Origin: Saccharococcus thermophilus
GTDB lineage: Bacteria > Bacillota > Bacilli > Bacillales > Anoxybacillaceae
NCBI RefSeq assembly: GCF_011761475.1
Contig: NZ_JAASRS010000001.1
Coordinates: 1,674,001-1,738,000 of the forward strand
Direction of reading: 5' to 3'
Length of the DNA: 64,000 bases
Numbering within the stretch: position 1 is the first letter of the stretch; every line of letters begins with the position of its first letter. The notes under the pieces are model-generated. The model did not search any database. It was not told the origin of the DNA and saw only the letters and a program-made list of their open reading frames with translations. The translations under genes were made by a program, and so were the position numbers. This document shows, piece by piece, positions 27,782 through 37,702 of the stretch.

Positions 27782-29101
27782 TTACTTATTCACTTTTGTC
27801 TTTAGCGGCAAGTCCAGCCGCACTAAATCCTCATACGTTTCCCGCTTCACCACAAGCTGCGCTTCGCCGTTTTCGACAAACACGACGGCCGGACGGGGAA
27901 TGCGGTTATAGTTGTTCGCCATCGAATAGCCGTACGCCCCCGTGCAAAAAACGGCTAAATAGTCCCCTGGCTTGGCTTTCGGAAGCGGCAAATCCCAAAT
28001 CAACATATCTCCTGATTCGCAGCACTTCCCAGCAATAGAGACAATTTCATTTTCTTCATCGAGCACCCGGTTCGCTAGCACCGCTTCATACTTCGCCTCA
28101 TACAGCGCCGGGCGGATATTGTCGCTCATGCCGCCGTCGACGGCCACATAATGCCGAACGTTCGGTACGTCTTTGCGCGAACCGATGGAATAAATCGTCG
28201 TCCCGGCATCACCGACAAGGGAACGGCCCGGCTCAATCCAAATTTCCGGCATCGCGATGTTTTGTTCGCTCACTTGTTTTTTGACTTCGCTGACGATTTG
28301 ATCCACATATTCGGAAACCGGAATCGGATCATCTTCCTTCGTATAACGGATGCCAAAGCCGCCGCCGAGATTGACAACGGCTGGGACAAATCCGTATGCT
28401 TCCTTCCAAGCAGCAATTTTTTTGAAAATTTTCTGCGCTGCTAACACAAACCCCGTCGTTTCAAAAATTTGCGAACCAATGTGGCAGTGAATGCCTAATA
28501 CAGAAAAAGAGGAAGAAGATAATGCTCTCTCCAGCGCCTGCTCCGCTTGGCCGTTGTTTAAATCAAAACCAAATTTCGAATCTTCTTGACCGGTTAAAAT
28601 ATAATCGTGTGTATGGGCTTCGACTCCAGGAGTAACGCGTATCAAAACAGCAATCGTTTTTCCGTATTGTTTTCCGAGCTGTTCTAGCAATTCCAGTTCG
28701 TAAAAGTTATCGACAACGATGCAGCCGACTCCATGGTCCAGCGCCATCATTAACTCTTCGCGGCTTTTATTGTTTCCATGAAAATGGATGCGTTCGGGCG
28801 GAAATCCCGCCTGTATCGCCGTGTACAATTCCCCGCCTGATACGACATCGAGCGATAACCCTTCTTCTTCCGCCAGCTGAACCATTGCAATCGAAGAAAA
28901 TGCCTTGCTTGCGTAAGCGACTTGCGCCTTGACGCCGTGCCTGCGAAATGCATCTTTAAACGCGCGCGCCCGCGCACGGATTAAAGCTACATCATAAATA
29001 TATAGCGGCGTTCCGTATTCTTTTGCCAACTCAACCGTATCGACGCCGCCGATTTCCAAATGCCCTTTGTCATTGACTCGGCTTGTCCCATGAAAGAACA
29101 T
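27782..29101 (-). CDS. lysA: Diaminopimelate decarboxylase
   Basis: 439 residues. PLP-dependent fold III decarboxylase that makes L-lysine from meso-diaminopimelate. The PLP Lys is in VAYASKAFSSIAM (near residue 60), the glycine-rich phosphate loop in NLGGGFGIRY (near 245), then EPGRSLVGDAGTTIYSIG and the substrate-binding CCESGDML. The start at 29101 gives the expected length. IS256 copy 1 lies only 82 bases upstream, so the original upstream region has been displaced. Confidence 0.96.
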   Translation of the reverse strand: MFFHGTSRVNDKGHLEIGGVDTVELAKEYGTPLYIYDVALIRARARAFKDAFRRHGVKAQVAYASKAFSSIAMVQLAEEEGLSLDVVSGGELYTAIQAGFPPERIHFHGNNKSREELMMALDHGVGCIVVDNFYELELLEQLGKQYGKTIAVLIRVTPGVEAHTHDYILTGQEDSKFGFDLNNGQAEQALERALSSSSFSVLGIHCHIGSQIFETTGFVLAAQKIFKKIAAWKEAYGFVPAVVNLGGGFGIRYTKEDDPIPVSEYVDQIVSEVKKQVSEQNIAMPEIWIEPGRSLVGDAGTTIYSIGSRKDVPNVRHYVAVDGGMSDNIRPALYEAKYEAVLANRVLDEENEIVSIAGKCCESGDMLIWDLPLPKAKPGDYLAVFCTGAYGYSMANNYNRIPRPAVVFVENGEAQLVVKRETYEDLVRLDLPLKTKVNK

Positions 29102-29183
29102 ACAAATCCCTCATTCCCCAAAATAAAATAATTCAATATAAGAAATTTTTATGCATACCGAAAGCAAAAAAGACAGTTAACAT

Positions 29184-30617
29184 GATGATGTATAAAAGTT
29201 TGTGTAAAGCATTTTGCTAGAACAAAAGAAAAAAGGTAGGGTATTCTCTGATTGGACCAAAAATCTTAGAGAAAGGAGTACCCTACCTATGTCTAAAAGA
29301 AGTATACCGAATGTCGACTGGGCAAATCAACTGGAAAGTGTCATTCGTCAGTTTGTGAAGGAAAAATTAGAGCTGATTATGCGGGAAGAAATCAAACATT
29401 TCCTCGAAATCGAACAGGCTGGAACGCCGAATATGAGAAACGGCTACTATCAGCGAAATCTAGATACGCAATATGGCCGGATTGAGGGTCTTTTGGTTCC
29501 AAGAGACCGAAACGGGGAATTTCAAACACAGTTGTTTGCCCCTTATCAACGCCACACCGGCTGGCTGGAGGAAGCCATCATTAGGATGTATCAAAGTGGC
29601 ATGAGTACACGGGAAATTGGCAAGTTTATCGAACGAATTCTAGGAAATGCTTATTCTCCAGCGACGATCAGCCGTATTACCGATGTCGTGAAAGAAGACA
29701 TCGAGAAATGGCACCATCGTCCACTATCCAAACGTTATTCTGTCTTATATTTGGACGGCTTGTACGTGAAACTTCGCCGCGATACGGTAGAGAAAGAAGT
29801 CATTTATGTGGTGTTAGGAGTGAATGAAGAAGGGTATCGAGAAATTCTGGATTTCTTCGTGGGAGGACAAGAAAGCGCCTATGGATGGCAGGAAATTCTT
29901 CAACACCTCTACCAAAGAGGCGTCAAGGAAGTGCTTCTTGGCGTCTTCGATGGCCTTCCGGGGCTGGAGGAAGCCTTTAAGGCGGTGTATCCGAAAGCCG
30001 ATGTGCAGCGCTGTGTCGTGCACAAAGTCCGCAACACCCTCAGCCGTGTTCGGAAAAAAGACCAATTCGAAGTGGCCGAGGATCTCAAGCTGATTTATCG
30101 CGCGCCGAATAAGGAGATGGCGTTACAAATGTTTCAACAGTTTGAGTCGAAATGGTCCAGCAAATATCCAAGAGAAGTTCAATCTTGGGCCAATGAGTTG
30201 GATGTCCTCCTTACATTTATGGATTATCCAAGCAGTATTCGAAGTGTGATTTACACGACGAATGTCATCGAACGAACGATCAAAGAGATTCGGAAACGTC
30301 TAAAGCCGATGAACAGTTTGAGCAGTTTAGAAGCCGCGGAAAAAGTCGTGTATTTGACCATCCAAGATTTTAATGAGAAATGGGCAGGGCGAAAGTTAAG
30401 AGGATTTGCCGAAGCGCAGGAAGCCCTTCAACGAATGTTTGAAGAACGTTATTGTTAACCAAATATTGTAAATAAACAAAATAAGGGGATTCTCCCTTTC
30501 CACACAAGAGACTGAATATTCAGTCTCCTGTGTGGAGAAAATCAGTCCCCTATCAATTCAAATCCATTTCAGAGAAACCCTACCCCATTTACATTACACA
30601 AAATTCTTGACGGTACC
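29184..30617 (+). mobile_element. IS256-family insertion sequence, copy 1
   Basis: 1434 bp. The left end is GATGATGTATAAAAGTTTGT and so on, the right end is the inverse of GGTACCGTCAAGAATTTTGT; the 26-bp imperfect inverted repeats share the TTGTGTAA core typical of IS256. Identical 8-bp target duplications GTTAACAT flank it (29176-29183 and 30618-30625). It lies between lysA and spoVAF. Copy 2 at 59002-60435 has the same length and opposite orientation. Confidence 0.94.
29289..30458 (+). CDS. IS256-family transposase, copy 1
   Basis: 389-residue DDE transposase of the mutator type. Asp residues are in LYLDGLYVKLRRD and GVFDGLPGLEEAF, followed by the C/D(2)H motif in VQRCVVHKVRNTLSRV, and the Glu in TTNVIERTIKEIRKRL. 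The start at 29289 (MSKRSIPNVDW) follows AAAGGAG; the frame is open from 29214. The protein is identical to that of copy 2. No damage is seen. Confidence 0.95.
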   Translation: MSKRSIPNVDWANQLESVIRQFVKEKLELIMREEIKHFLEIEQAGTPNMRNGYYQRNLDTQYGRIEGLLVPRDRNGEFQTQLFAPYQRHTGWLEEAIIRMYQSGMSTREIGKFIERILGNAYSPATISRITDVVKEDIEKWHHRPLSKRYSVLYLDGLYVKLRRDTVEKEVIYVVLGVNEEGYREILDFFVGGQESAYGWQEILQHLYQRGVKEVLLGVFDGLPGLEEAFKAVYPKADVQRCVVHKVRNTLSRVRKKDQFEVAEDLKLIYRAPNKEMALQMFQQFESKWSSKYPREVQSWANELDVLLTFMDYPSSIRSVIYTTNVIERTIKEIRKRLKPMNSLSSLEAAEKVVYLTIQDFNEKWAGRKLRGFAEAQEALQRMFEERYC

Positions 30618-30803
30618 GTTAACATGGAGGATAACTGCCTTTTTGCAGAAAAAAGATTACGTATAACTTATCATAATTATAAAAAAGTTGCAACAGGTGT
30701 ATGGATGAATCAATAAAAACCAGTTCAATCACGCCGAAGTCTGCTAAGCTTTGTGCTTTGCTGGCTGAACCGCCGCAAATGCGAATGATCATCTTTCGTC
30801 CAT

Positions 30804-32276
30804 TTATGACGGCTGCTTACGGAGATCTTGCGGATGAACGATGCTTGGCCTTACTTTTGCTCCTGCAACAGAACGACGGACAACAATTTGCATGAACGCT
30901 GCCGGGTCAAACGGAATAAACGGCCATAAATACGGCGTGTTTAAGGAACGAATATGAATGAGCCAAAGCAAATACACCGTTGTGCCAATCACAAGCCCCG
31001 GTACTTTAAATAGCGCCACCAGAATGACAAGAATTAGGCGTGATATTTTATTCGCAATGCTTAATTCGTAGCTTGGTGTCGCAAACGAACCAATGGCGGC
31101 GACAGAAACATATAAAATTACTTCCGGAACGAACAGGCCGACATCGATCGCAATTTGCCCGATCAACACGGCAGCGATTAACCCCATCGCGGTAGAAAGC
31201 GGCGTTGGCGTATGAATCGCAGCCATTCGCAAAAACTCAATCCCAAAATCGGCCAATAAAATTTGAATAATAGTCGGGATATTCGTCTGTTTGTTTGGTC
31301 CAATAAATGCCCATGAATCCGGCAATAAAGATGGTTCAAGGACAAACAACACCCAAAGCGGAAGCAAAAACAGCGATGTCAAGATTCCTAAAAAACGTAC
31401 CCAGCGCACGAATGTTCCAACCGCAGGGGACTGCCGATATTCTTCGGCATGCTGCACATGGTGGAAAAACGTCGTCGGAGTAATAATGACGCTTGGCGAT
31501 GTATCAACCATAATCAAAACGTGCCCCTCAAGCAAATGGGTAGCGGCCACGTCCGGCCGTTCCGTATACCGCACGAGCGGATACGGATTATATCCTTGCT
31601 TCACTAAAAACTCTTCTACCGTTTTATCCCCCATTGTCAGTCCGTCAATATTAATTTGCTGCAGCTCCTGTTTTACTAACTCCACCAGCCCCGGATCGGC
31701 CACATCTTTAATATAAGCGATGCAAATATCGGTTTTTGAACGCTCGCCAACCTGCAAGATTTCAAAACGCAGCCGCTCATCACGGATGCGCCGCCGCGTC
31801 AGCGCAGTATTGACGATAATATTTTCGACATAGCCATCCCGCGCCCCGCGCACCACTTTTTCTGTATCCGGCTCCTCCGGCTGCCGCCCCGGATAGCTGC
31901 GCACGTCAACGATAAAACCAGTTGATTCCCCTTCGATGAAAATGACAATTAAACCGGATAGGAGCTTGTCCACCGCTTCGTCTAAATTAGTAACCGGACT
32001 TACCTGATGGTGAACAAGGCGATTTCTAATAATTTGCTTTGCCTGCTCCGTCTGCCGTTCATTGTCGTTAATAAGGACAATTTGTTTGAGCAGTTCAACT
32101 AAATATTGCGTGTCACATAAACCCGTGCAATAGTAAATATGTACTTCGCGGTTCAATACATGAACTTTCCGTACTCCTAAATCAAAACTCGTTCCAATAC
32201 CGATTTTTTCCTTTAAAAATTTTTCGTTGTCGACTAGTTTTTCGGAAATGGGAATGTTATTCGTTTTGGCCGGCAT
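30804..32276 (-). CDS. spoVAF: Stage V sporulation protein AF
   Basis: 490 residues, GerA-family membrane protein. A soluble N-terminal domain is followed by about five membrane segments, with the family stretches [20 protein letters not shown] and [18 protein letters not shown]. It belongs to the SpoVA group that moves dipicolinic acid across the inner spore membrane; SpoVAF is reported to help germination speed. The start at 32276 follows AAAGGAGTGG; the end of spoVAEa overlaps it by 20 bases. It is the last gene of the operon, followed by IS256 copy 1. Confidence 0.95.
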   Translation of the reverse strand: MPAKTNNIPISEKLVDNEKFLKEKIGIGTSFDLGVRKVHVLNREVHIYYCTGLCDTQYLVELLKQIVLINDNERQTEQAKQIIRNRLVHHQVSPVTNLDEAVDKLLSGLIVIFIEGESTGFIVDVRSYPGRQPEEPDTEKVVRGARDGYVENIIVNTALTRRRIRDERLRFEILQVGERSKTDICIAYIKDVADPGLVELVKQELQQINIDGLTMGDKTVEEFLVKQGYNPYPLVRYTERPDVAATHLLEGHVLIMVDTSPSVIITPTTFFHHVQHAEEYRQSPAVGTFVRWVRFLGILTSLFLLPLWVLFVLEPSLLPDSWAFIGPNKQTNIPTIIQILLADFGIEFLRMAAIHTPTPLSTAMGLIAAVLIGQIAIDVGLFVPEVILYVSVAAIGSFATPSYELSIANKISRLILVILVALFKVPGLVIGTTVYLLWLIHIRSLNTPYLWPFIPFDPAAFMQIVVRRSVAGAKVRPSIVHPQDLRKQPS

Positions 32277-32835
32277 GATAACCACTCCTTTCAAGGATGA
32301 ACTCCACCGCTTTTCGTGTAATCGGTGAACCGTGTTTAATATGGTCGCGGTAGCCCATTTTGCCGATATCGCCGATTCCAACGATGATCGGGATATTTAA
32401 TTGATCCAAGCAATAGACGGTATCTCCGTTAATTCGCCCGATCTCCAGCTCGCGAATTCCTTCTTTATCCACTCCATACTCCGTCACATTTCCATCGCGG
32501 TCGATGCTGACATGCACTTTTGTCCATTCATGTTTATGCGTATTGGAAGCGACGGCAAGCGCTCCCAACACCTCAATTTGTTCATGGGTTGCGACGTATT
32601 GGAGCGCCTGCTCCCCTGCTCCCTCGCCAATGGCCCCGCAGTCGTCAAACATGACGAACACAGGATCATGCGGGGTTTGTAAAATCAGTTCCACCAGTTC
32701 TTCGCCTGTTAGTTTGGTTGGATTGCCATGAGAGCGGGAAATACATCGTCCGCCAATTTGCCCGGCGATGTACTGAATCGTCCGGTAAGCGAACTCGTCC
32801 CCGTCCGTTACTAAGATGACCCGTCTTTTTTTCAT
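32257..32835 (-). CDS. spoVAEA: Stage V sporulation protein AEa
   Basis: 192-residue soluble protein starting [20 protein letters not shown], with the Asp-rich GDEFAY near the start, [20 protein letters not shown] in the middle and [20 protein letters not shown] near the end. It is part of the spoVA operon; its exact role is unclear. Two starts are possible: 32835, with AAAGGG at good spacing, and 32841 (MDMKK), which overlaps the spoVAEb stop as TAATG. I use 32835. Confidence 0.92.
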   Translation of the reverse strand: MKKRRVILVTDGDEFAYRTIQYIAGQIGGRCISRSHGNPTKLTGEELVELILQTPHDPVFVMFDDCGAIGEGAGEQALQYVATHEQIEVLGALAVASNTHKHEWTKVHVSIDRDGNVTEYGVDKEGIRELEIGRINGDTVYCLDQLNIPIIVGIGDIGKMGYRDHIKHGSPITRKAVEFILERSGYHAGQNE

Positions 32836-32840
32836 ATCCA

Positions 32841-33191
32841 TTACCCTTTCGGCTTGCATATAAGGGCAGTGAAAAAGGAAAGCACAACGGCGAAGGAAAG
32901 AATGGCGCCAGCAAACTGAAACATCGCCGCACCAACGGCTATCCATCCGTCCAGCTCTTTTTGCACCAATATTCCTTTCGCAAGAAAATAACCGAAACCG
33001 CTAATCGGCAGCGTCGCTCCTGCGCCGGCAACTGCAACGATGCGGTCGTAAATCCCGCTGATGCCTAGAATGACACCGATGAACACCAACAAACTGGCGA
33101 CATGCAACGGTGACAGCTTGCCTGCATCCATCGCTAACTGAGCGAGGGCACAAATCGCACCGCCAACGATAAATGTGATTGCATACTCCAT
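32841..33191 (-). CDS. spoVAEB: Stage V sporulation protein AEb
   Basis: 116 residues with about three to four membrane segments and the stretches [19 protein letters not shown] and [19 protein letters not shown]. It is a channel-forming SpoVA component, homologous to SpoVAC, needed for uptake of dipicolinic acid into the forespore. It starts 3 bases after the spoVAD stop. Confidence 0.94.
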   Translation of the reverse strand: MEYAITFIVGGAICALAQLAMDAGKLSPLHVASLLVFIGVILGISGIYDRIVAVAGAGATLPISGFGYFLAKGILVQKELDGWIAVGAAMFQFAGAILSFAVVLSFFTALICKPKG

Positions 33192-33194
33192 GTT

Positions 33195-34208
33195 TCATTC
33201 CCCTTTCGCTGTTTCAATGACAACGCCATGAGCAATCGCCGGGATGGACTGCTTTTGCTGCACCATCGTCTGGCTTAATAGCGCCCCAGTTGCGACGACG
33301 AAAATTTTGCGAAACGCCCCGCGTTCCATTTCTTTCAACAAATGCCCATAGGTGACGACTGCACAGCAAGCACATCCGCTTCCACCGGCAAATACTATTT
33401 GGTCGGGCTGGTAAATCATTAAACCGCAGTCATTGTAGTTGCTTGTGACATCATATCCTGATTCGGCAAGCAGTTGTCTGACGATCACGCTTCCGACCCT
33501 AGACAAATCACCGGTGACAATCAAGTCATAATCACTAGGAGAAACGCCTAAATCGATAAAATGCTGTTCTATCGTGCTTGCCGCAGCGGGAGCCATCGCT
33601 GAGCCCATATCTAAAGGGTTCGTCATTCCGGCGTCAACGACTTTGCCGATCGTCGCTGCGGTGATGCGCCATCGTCCCGGCTTGCGTCCAAGCACCACCG
33701 CTCCTGCGCCGGTCACCGTAAACGTCGCCGTCTTCGGCTTTTGGATTCCTAATTCTGTCGGGTAACGAAATTGCCGTTCTGCCGTGGCATTGTGGCTGCT
33801 TGTCGCCGCCAGCACTGATTCAGCAAAACCGCCATCAATGAAAGCAGCGGCCGCCGCCATGGTTTGCATGGAAGTCGAACAAGCACCGAACATACATAAA
33901 AACGGGATAGGGATCTCCCGAGCGACGTAGTTGGCAGTTACGTTTTGATTCAGCAAATCCCCGGCGAGAAACAAATCAATATCAGCGAAGGAAAAGCCTC
34001 CTTTTTTCAGGCAAATTTGGATCGCTTCCTGCATTAAGCGCCGCTCAGCCAGCTCCCACGTTTTCTCCCCACAATACAAGTCATCATGCGCGATATCAAA
34101 ATCGGCGCGTAGCGGTCCTTCTGCTTCTAACGGCCCGACTGCCGTTCCCGCTTCTTGAATATAAATGCCATGTTCGAATACCCATGTTTGCTTTCCAACA
34201 AGCTTCAT
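33195..34208 (-). CDS. spoVAD: Stage V sporulation protein AD
   Basis: 337 residues with a thiolase fold like ketoacyl synthases but used for binding dipicolinic acid at the inner spore membrane. Characteristic stretches are FLCMFGACSTSMQTMAAAAA, where Cys is in the thiolase-like position, and IVTGDLSRVGSVIVRQLLAE and VFAGGSGCACCAVVTYGHLL. No membrane segment is seen; it is held by partner proteins. It lies 18 bases after spoVAC. Confidence 0.95.
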   Translation of the reverse strand: MKLVGKQTWVFEHGIYIQEAGTAVGPLEAEGPLRADFDIAHDDLYCGEKTWELAERRLMQEAIQICLKKGGFSFADIDLFLAGDLLNQNVTANYVAREIPIPFLCMFGACSTSMQTMAAAAAFIDGGFAESVLAATSSHNATAERQFRYPTELGIQKPKTATFTVTGAGAVVLGRKPGRWRITAATIGKVVDAGMTNPLDMGSAMAPAAASTIEQHFIDLGVSPSDYDLIVTGDLSRVGSVIVRQLLAESGYDVTSNYNDCGLMIYQPDQIVFAGGSGCACCAVVTYGHLLKEMERGAFRKIFVVATGALLSQTMVQQKQSIPAIAHGVVIETAKGE

Positions 34209-34226
34209 AAACGTCCCTCTTTCCCC

Positions 34227-34664
34227 TTAAGACACGATATAATAGAAAAGACCTAGCAGATAAGCAGCAACAATACCATAGACAATCGCCGCACCGCCTG
34301 ACTTAAACATTTGGCTGGCAATTCCTGCCGTCCATCCTTCACTGCGATGCTCGAGCGCCGCGCTTGCCAGCGCGTTCGCCAACCCCATCATCAGCATCGT
34401 CGCCCCTGCGCCGGCAAACTGGCTGAAATCGTCATATTTTCCTGCTCCCGTGAGGACAATCGCGAAAAACATCATCGTCATCACGGCCAACTGCTGTGCG
34501 GAAATGTCAGAAAGAGAGAAGAAAATGCTGTACCATTTTGCCAGCCATTGTGCCAGCGCACAAAGCAAACCGCCGACAACAAACGCTTTCACGCCGTTAA
34601 ACAAATACGGGGGAGCAGGCTGGAACGCTTTTACCGCCTGACGATAATTCGTTTTTAACCCCAT
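34227..34664 (-). CDS. spoVAC: Stage V sporulation protein AC
   Basis: 145 residues, about four membrane segments, with GGLLCALAQWLAKWYSIFF and GAGKYDDFSQFAGAGATMLM. SpoVAC acts as a mechanosensitive channel in the inner spore membrane for dipicolinic acid release. It shares GAGAT with SpoVAEb, its paralogue. About 14 bases separate it from spoVAB. Confidence 0.95.
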   Translation of the reverse strand: MGLKTNYRQAVKAFQPAPPYLFNGVKAFVVGGLLCALAQWLAKWYSIFFSLSDISAQQLAVMTMMFFAIVLTGAGKYDDFSQFAGAGATMLMMGLANALASAALEHRSEGWTAGIASQMFKSGGAAIVYGIVAAYLLGLFYYIVS

Positions 34665-34678
34665 CTTTCTTTCCCCCT

Positions 34679-35110
34679 TTATTGAAAATAATCAACAAAA
34701 TAAATCCAATGAAATAGCGAGCCGATAACTTTGCCAAAAGCAATCGCCATCAATAAAATAACAATTTTATCCGCCACGCCGATTCGCTTCGCTAAAATCG
34801 GCCATACGTTCAATACTTCCGTTAGCGCGGCGGCCAGCATGCCAATAAATACCCCATGCAATAAACCGATTGGAATAAGCCAATATTTAGATATATATAA
34901 AACGGAGTGACGCAGGCTCATCCATCCGCCTACCATCGCGCCAGCTACTGCGCTCCATTCATAAGCATGAATGTGCTTCATCGTTTTCGTTAATTGTGTT
35001 AAGCGGGGAATGACACCAAGGACGACCAAAAAGGCGACAAATCCTGTGCCAACGGACAGCCCTCCTGCGAAGCCGACAAAGATCACCGTTAAAATTTCAA
35101 TCGTCGTCAA
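34679..35110 (-). CDS. spoVAB: Stage V sporulation protein AB
   Basis: 143 residues with about four hydrophobic segments, starting [20 protein letters not shown]. It is an integral membrane protein of the SpoVA complex with no known catalytic motif. The start overlaps the end of spoVAA by 14 bases. Confidence 0.94.
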   Translation of the reverse strand: MTTIEILTVIFVGFAGGLSVGTGFVAFLVVLGVIPRLTQLTKTMKHIHAYEWSAVAGAMVGGWMSLRHSVLYISKYWLIPIGLLHGVFIGMLAAALTEVLNVWPILAKRIGVADKIVILLMAIAFGKVIGSLFHWIYFVDYFQ

Positions 35111-35729
35111 TGTTTCTCATACTTTCTTTGTTTTCATGCAAAATAACGTACTGATCGAGCGACTGTTGATAATTAAACATCTCGACTTCAAGAGGGCTGG
35201 GCTCCTCATTAATCCGTTTGCGGAACACATGGTTAAAAAATAAAATCATGCCGATGCCTAATCCAAGCGAATATGGAATTTGCAGCAGCAACGGTTTATC
35301 GACTTTTTTTCCGGTAATCATCTCATAAAGATGTTGATGGACTTCCGGCATGCTGACATCCTCATGAAAATTCATAATGGCCATTGCCGAGCCAACAAAA
35401 AGCAGCAACCATATCAATAGAAAATACGCAGTGGAAAAACGCCGTTTTTCATAGACGACCTCAATGATCGTCTGCGATGGTCCGACCGTTTGCACATCAA
35501 AAGAATGATCGGCTTGCAATATAGCTCTCACTACTTTCATGACATCAATAATGACGATATTTTTATCTCTCGGTTGAATTTGATATAGCGGTATCATTTT
35601 TAATTGCTCCACGATGCTGCCATCCATGGCGATGATTTGAGCGACATCGCCAACGGTGACAACGGCATTCGGCCTTACTTGAACGCGATGCCGCAACTTG
35701 ATAAAGACGGTTTTTCCCATCTGCCTCAC
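35097..35729 (-). CDS. spoVAA: Stage V sporulation protein AA
   Basis: 210 residues. The N-terminal 90 residues are soluble ([20 protein letters not shown]) and two membrane segments follow (near 105-125 and 150-170). It is first in the spoVA operon, with the ribosome binding site AAGGTGTGAGG. The likely sigma-G promoter is 210 bases upstream, beyond a GC-rich repeat, so the leader is unusually long. Confidence 0.94.
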   Translation of the reverse strand: MRQMGKTVFIKLRHRVQVRPNAVVTVGDVAQIIAMDGSIVEQLKMIPLYQIQPRDKNIVIIDVMKVVRAILQADHSFDVQTVGPSQTIIEVVYEKRRFSTAYFLLIWLLLFVGSAMAIMNFHEDVSMPEVHQHLYEMITGKKVDKPLLLQIPYSLGLGIGMILFFNHVFRKRINEEPSPLEVEMFNYQQSLDQYVILHENKESMRNIDDD

Positions 35730-35770
35730 ACCTTGATTTGTGATTTTTTGGATATTTAAGTAGTCCCTTC

Positions 35771-35935
35771 GCTTTTCTTCTTTGTCTAGCTCCAGCGGCT
35801 AGCCTTCTTCTCCCAAATAACCTTCCCCCTCGGGGTGACAAGCACCCCTGCGGGTGAAGAACATTTGGCTTCGAAGGCTAATCTCGCCGCCTCCGCATTT
35901 CGTTATTGTCTAGCTCCGGGCGCCCTCCGCTTTTC
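35771..35935 (-). repeat. GC-rich modular interspersed repeat, copy 1
   Basis: The complementary strand reads GGCGGCGAGATTAGCCTTCG, then TTCTTCACCCGCAGGGGTG, CACCCCGAGGGGGAAGG and CTAGCCGCTGGAGCTAGACA. The same modules are found at 48667-48795 in the other orientation, with about 90 per cent agreement by eye. It can fold into hairpins (for example CACCCCGAGG with an opposing G-rich arm). No coding capacity. It lies in the untranslated leader of spoVAA. Confidence 0.8.
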
Positions 35936-35937
35936 TT

Positions 35938-35967
35938 TAGTATGTTTGGTCAAAAAAGGAATCATGC
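35938..35967 (-). promoter_or_regulatory. Sigma-G-like promoter of the spoVA operon
   Basis: On the minus strand GCATG, an 18-base spacer and CATACTA match the forespore sigma-G (and sigma-F) consensus closely. spoVA is sigma-G-dependent in B. subtilis. The start point would fall at the edge of the repeat. Confidence 0.7.
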
Positions 35968-35995
35968 AGTTTAGCAATGTTCGCCATCAATTTCA

Positions 35996-36033
35996 TAAAA
36001 ATAGAAAAGAATGGATGGCTATCCATCCATTCT
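35996..36033 (-). terminator. Terminator of the spoIIA operon
   Basis: AGAATGGATGG and CCATCCATTCT form a stem that includes the end of sigF, with the stop codon in the loop, followed by TTCTATTTTT on the minus strand. Confidence 0.75.
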
Positions 36034-36777
36034 TTCTTTTATTTGCTGCAAAATTTTTTTCTCTAGCCGGGATACTTGCACTTGAGAGATGCCTAATCTA
36101 GATGCCACTTCTGATTGAGTTTGGTCTTTGTAATAACGCAAATAGACGATGAGCCGTTCCCGTTCATCGAGTTCCTCGATCGCTTTTTTCAATGCGATTT
36201 TATCAAACCATGACATTTCGTCGGAGTCAGCGATTTGATCAAGAAGCGTAATCGGATCGCCGTCATTTTCGTACACCGTTTCATGAATCGAAGCAGGGGA
36301 GCGCACCGCCTCTTGGGCGAGAACGACCTCCTCTGGGGAAATCGCCAAATAATCGGCGATTTCCGTCACTGTCGGTGCCCGTCCATGCTTTTTCGAAAGC
36401 TCGTCTTTCGCTTTGCGAATTTTATTGCCCATCTCTTTTAAAGAACGGCTCACTTTTACCGTTCCGTCATCGCGAATAAAACGCTGGATTTCGCCGATAA
36501 TCATCGGTACCGCGTAGGTGGAAAACTTTACATCATACGATAAATCAAACTTATCGACGGACTTTAGCAAGCCGATACAGCCAATTTGAAATAAATCGTC
36601 CGGCTCGTAACCACGGTTTAAAAAACGCTGGACGACCGACCAAACAAGGCGCATGTTTTTTTCAATAATCTCATCACGTGCCTCTTGGTCCCCTTGTTGG
36701 CTGCGGCGAATCAGCTCCTTCATTTCATGATCTTTCATTTGCGGCTGATCTTGCTTGACATCGACATCCATAGGCAT
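36019..36777 (-). CDS. sigF: Sporulation sigma factor F
   Basis: 252 residues. The region 2 stretch DDLFQIGCIGLLKSVDKFDL (near residue 62) and the region 4 stretch QSEVASRLGISQVQVSRLEK (near 225) identify a sporulation sigma factor of the F/G/B group; the position behind spoIIAB makes it sigma-F, the first forespore-specific factor. It is held inactive by SpoIIAB until asymmetric division. It starts 7 bases after the spoIIAB stop. Confidence 0.97.
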   Translation of the reverse strand: MPMDVDVKQDQPQMKDHEMKELIRRSQQGDQEARDEIIEKNMRLVWSVVQRFLNRGYEPDDLFQIGCIGLLKSVDKFDLSYDVKFSTYAVPMIIGEIQRFIRDDGTVKVSRSLKEMGNKIRKAKDELSKKHGRAPTVTEIADYLAISPEEVVLAQEAVRSPASIHETVYENDGDPITLLDQIADSDEMSWFDKIALKKAIEELDERERLIVYLRYYKDQTQSEVASRLGISQVQVSRLEKKILQQIKERMDG

Positions 36778-36784
36778 GTCTCCC

Positions 36785-37225
36785 TTAGTTACACAAGGCT
36801 TTGCTCTTCGTTATATACTTCTTTAAGTAAACGGTTGTGCCTTTGTTGACTTCGGATTGAATGACAACTTCGTCCATAAAATTTTCCATGATGGTAAATC
36901 CCATTCCGGACCGTTCCAACTCCGGCTTTGTCGTAAACAGCGGCTGACGCGCCTCCTCAATATTAGCAATGCCAACTCCTTCATCTTTAATCGTCAAATG
37001 GACGACCCCATCTTCAATGACGACAGAGATGTAGACGATTCCGTTCGGATCGTTATTGTAGCCGTGAATAATCGCGTTCGTTACCGCCTCGGAAACAACC
37101 GTTTTAATTTCCGTTAATTCATCCATCGTCGGATCCAGCTGCGCGACAAATGCGGCAACCGTAACGCGGGCAAACGATTCATTTTGGCTGAGGGCGGAGA
37201 ATTGGAGGTGCATTTCGTTTCGCAT
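36785..37225 (-). CDS. spoIIAB: Anti-sigma F factor and SpoIIAA kinase
   Basis: 146 residues, GHKL ATPase fold. The N box [13 protein letters not shown] (near 45-57), the G1 box [12 protein letters not shown] and the G2 region [14 protein letters not shown] are present. It binds sigma-F with ATP and phosphorylates SpoIIAA on serine. The start overlaps the spoIIAA stop as TAATG. Confidence 0.97.
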   Translation of the reverse strand: MRNEMHLQFSALSQNESFARVTVAAFVAQLDPTMDELTEIKTVVSEAVTNAIIHGYNNDPNGIVYISVVIEDGVVHLTIKDEGVGIANIEEARQPLFTTKPELERSGMGFTIMENFMDEVVIQSEVNKGTTVYLKKYITKSKALCN

Positions 37226-37575
37226 TATGCCACCCCCAATGTTTGTAATGCAAATTGTTCGTTGTTTTCTAACCGAACAATTTTAAACAGCCCTGACATG
37301 TCAAACAAACGTTTTACCGTCGGCGAAACGGAACAAATGATCATTTCTCCGCCGAGATTTTTAATTTGTTTGTAGCGTCCTAAAATGACGCCAAGCCCCG
37401 AGCTATCCATAAATGTTAAATGTTCCAAATTCAGCACAATGTGACGAATCGATTCTCTTTCGATCGTATCTGTGACTTTTTCCCGGAGCTCTTCCGCTGT
37501 ATGATGGTCCAGCTCTCCTGAAAGTCGAATGATTAACACATCGCGTTTTACTTCAAAGTCCATCATTAGACTCAC
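37225..37575 (-). CDS. spoIIAA: Anti-anti-sigma F factor
   Basis: 116 residues, STAS domain. The phosphorylatable serine is Ser58 in [17 protein letters not shown]. When unphosphorylated it displaces sigma-F from SpoIIAB. The start is set at GTG 37575 ([14 protein letters not shown]), which lines up with the B. subtilis N-terminus and has AGGGGGAAAACGCT upstream; the frame's ATG at 37596 lies before this ribosome binding site. Confidence 0.96.
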   Translation of the reverse strand: MSLMMDFEVKRDVLIIRLSGELDHHTAEELREKVTDTIERESIRHIVLNLEHLTFMDSSGLGVILGRYKQIKNLGGEMIICSVSPTVKRLFDMSGLFKIVRLENNEQFALQTLGVA

Positions 37576-37611
37576 AGCGTTTTCCCCCTTGTTCATTCGG
37601 ATAGGGAAAAT

Positions 37612-37638
37612 TTTCGCTGCAGCCTGCTAGAAATCCTG
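37612..37638 (-). promoter_or_regulatory. Sigma-H-like promoter before spoIIAA
   Basis: On the minus strand CAGGATTT, a 12-base spacer and AGCGAAA resemble the sigma-H consensus (AGGAWWT, then GAAT). spoIIA is sigma-H-dependent in B. subtilis. The -10 match is imperfect. Confidence 0.45.
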
Positions 37639-37702
37639 CTTTACGACAAAACTAGTGCCGATTCGTTCAATGTAGAACGCTTGTTGCAAAAAATGACAAC
37701 GT

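Noticed and set aside
29824-30093. Alternative-frame ORFs within the IS256 transposase genes (both copies)
   Set aside because: Shadows of the transposase frame without ribosome binding sites; they appear identically in both copies because the DNA is the same.
30619-30792. 57-residue minus-strand frame after spoVAF (MIIRICGGSASKAQ...)
   Set aside because: Weak ribosome binding site, no family, and its stop codon lies in the IS256 target duplication. It could be a gene truncated by the IS but cannot be supported.
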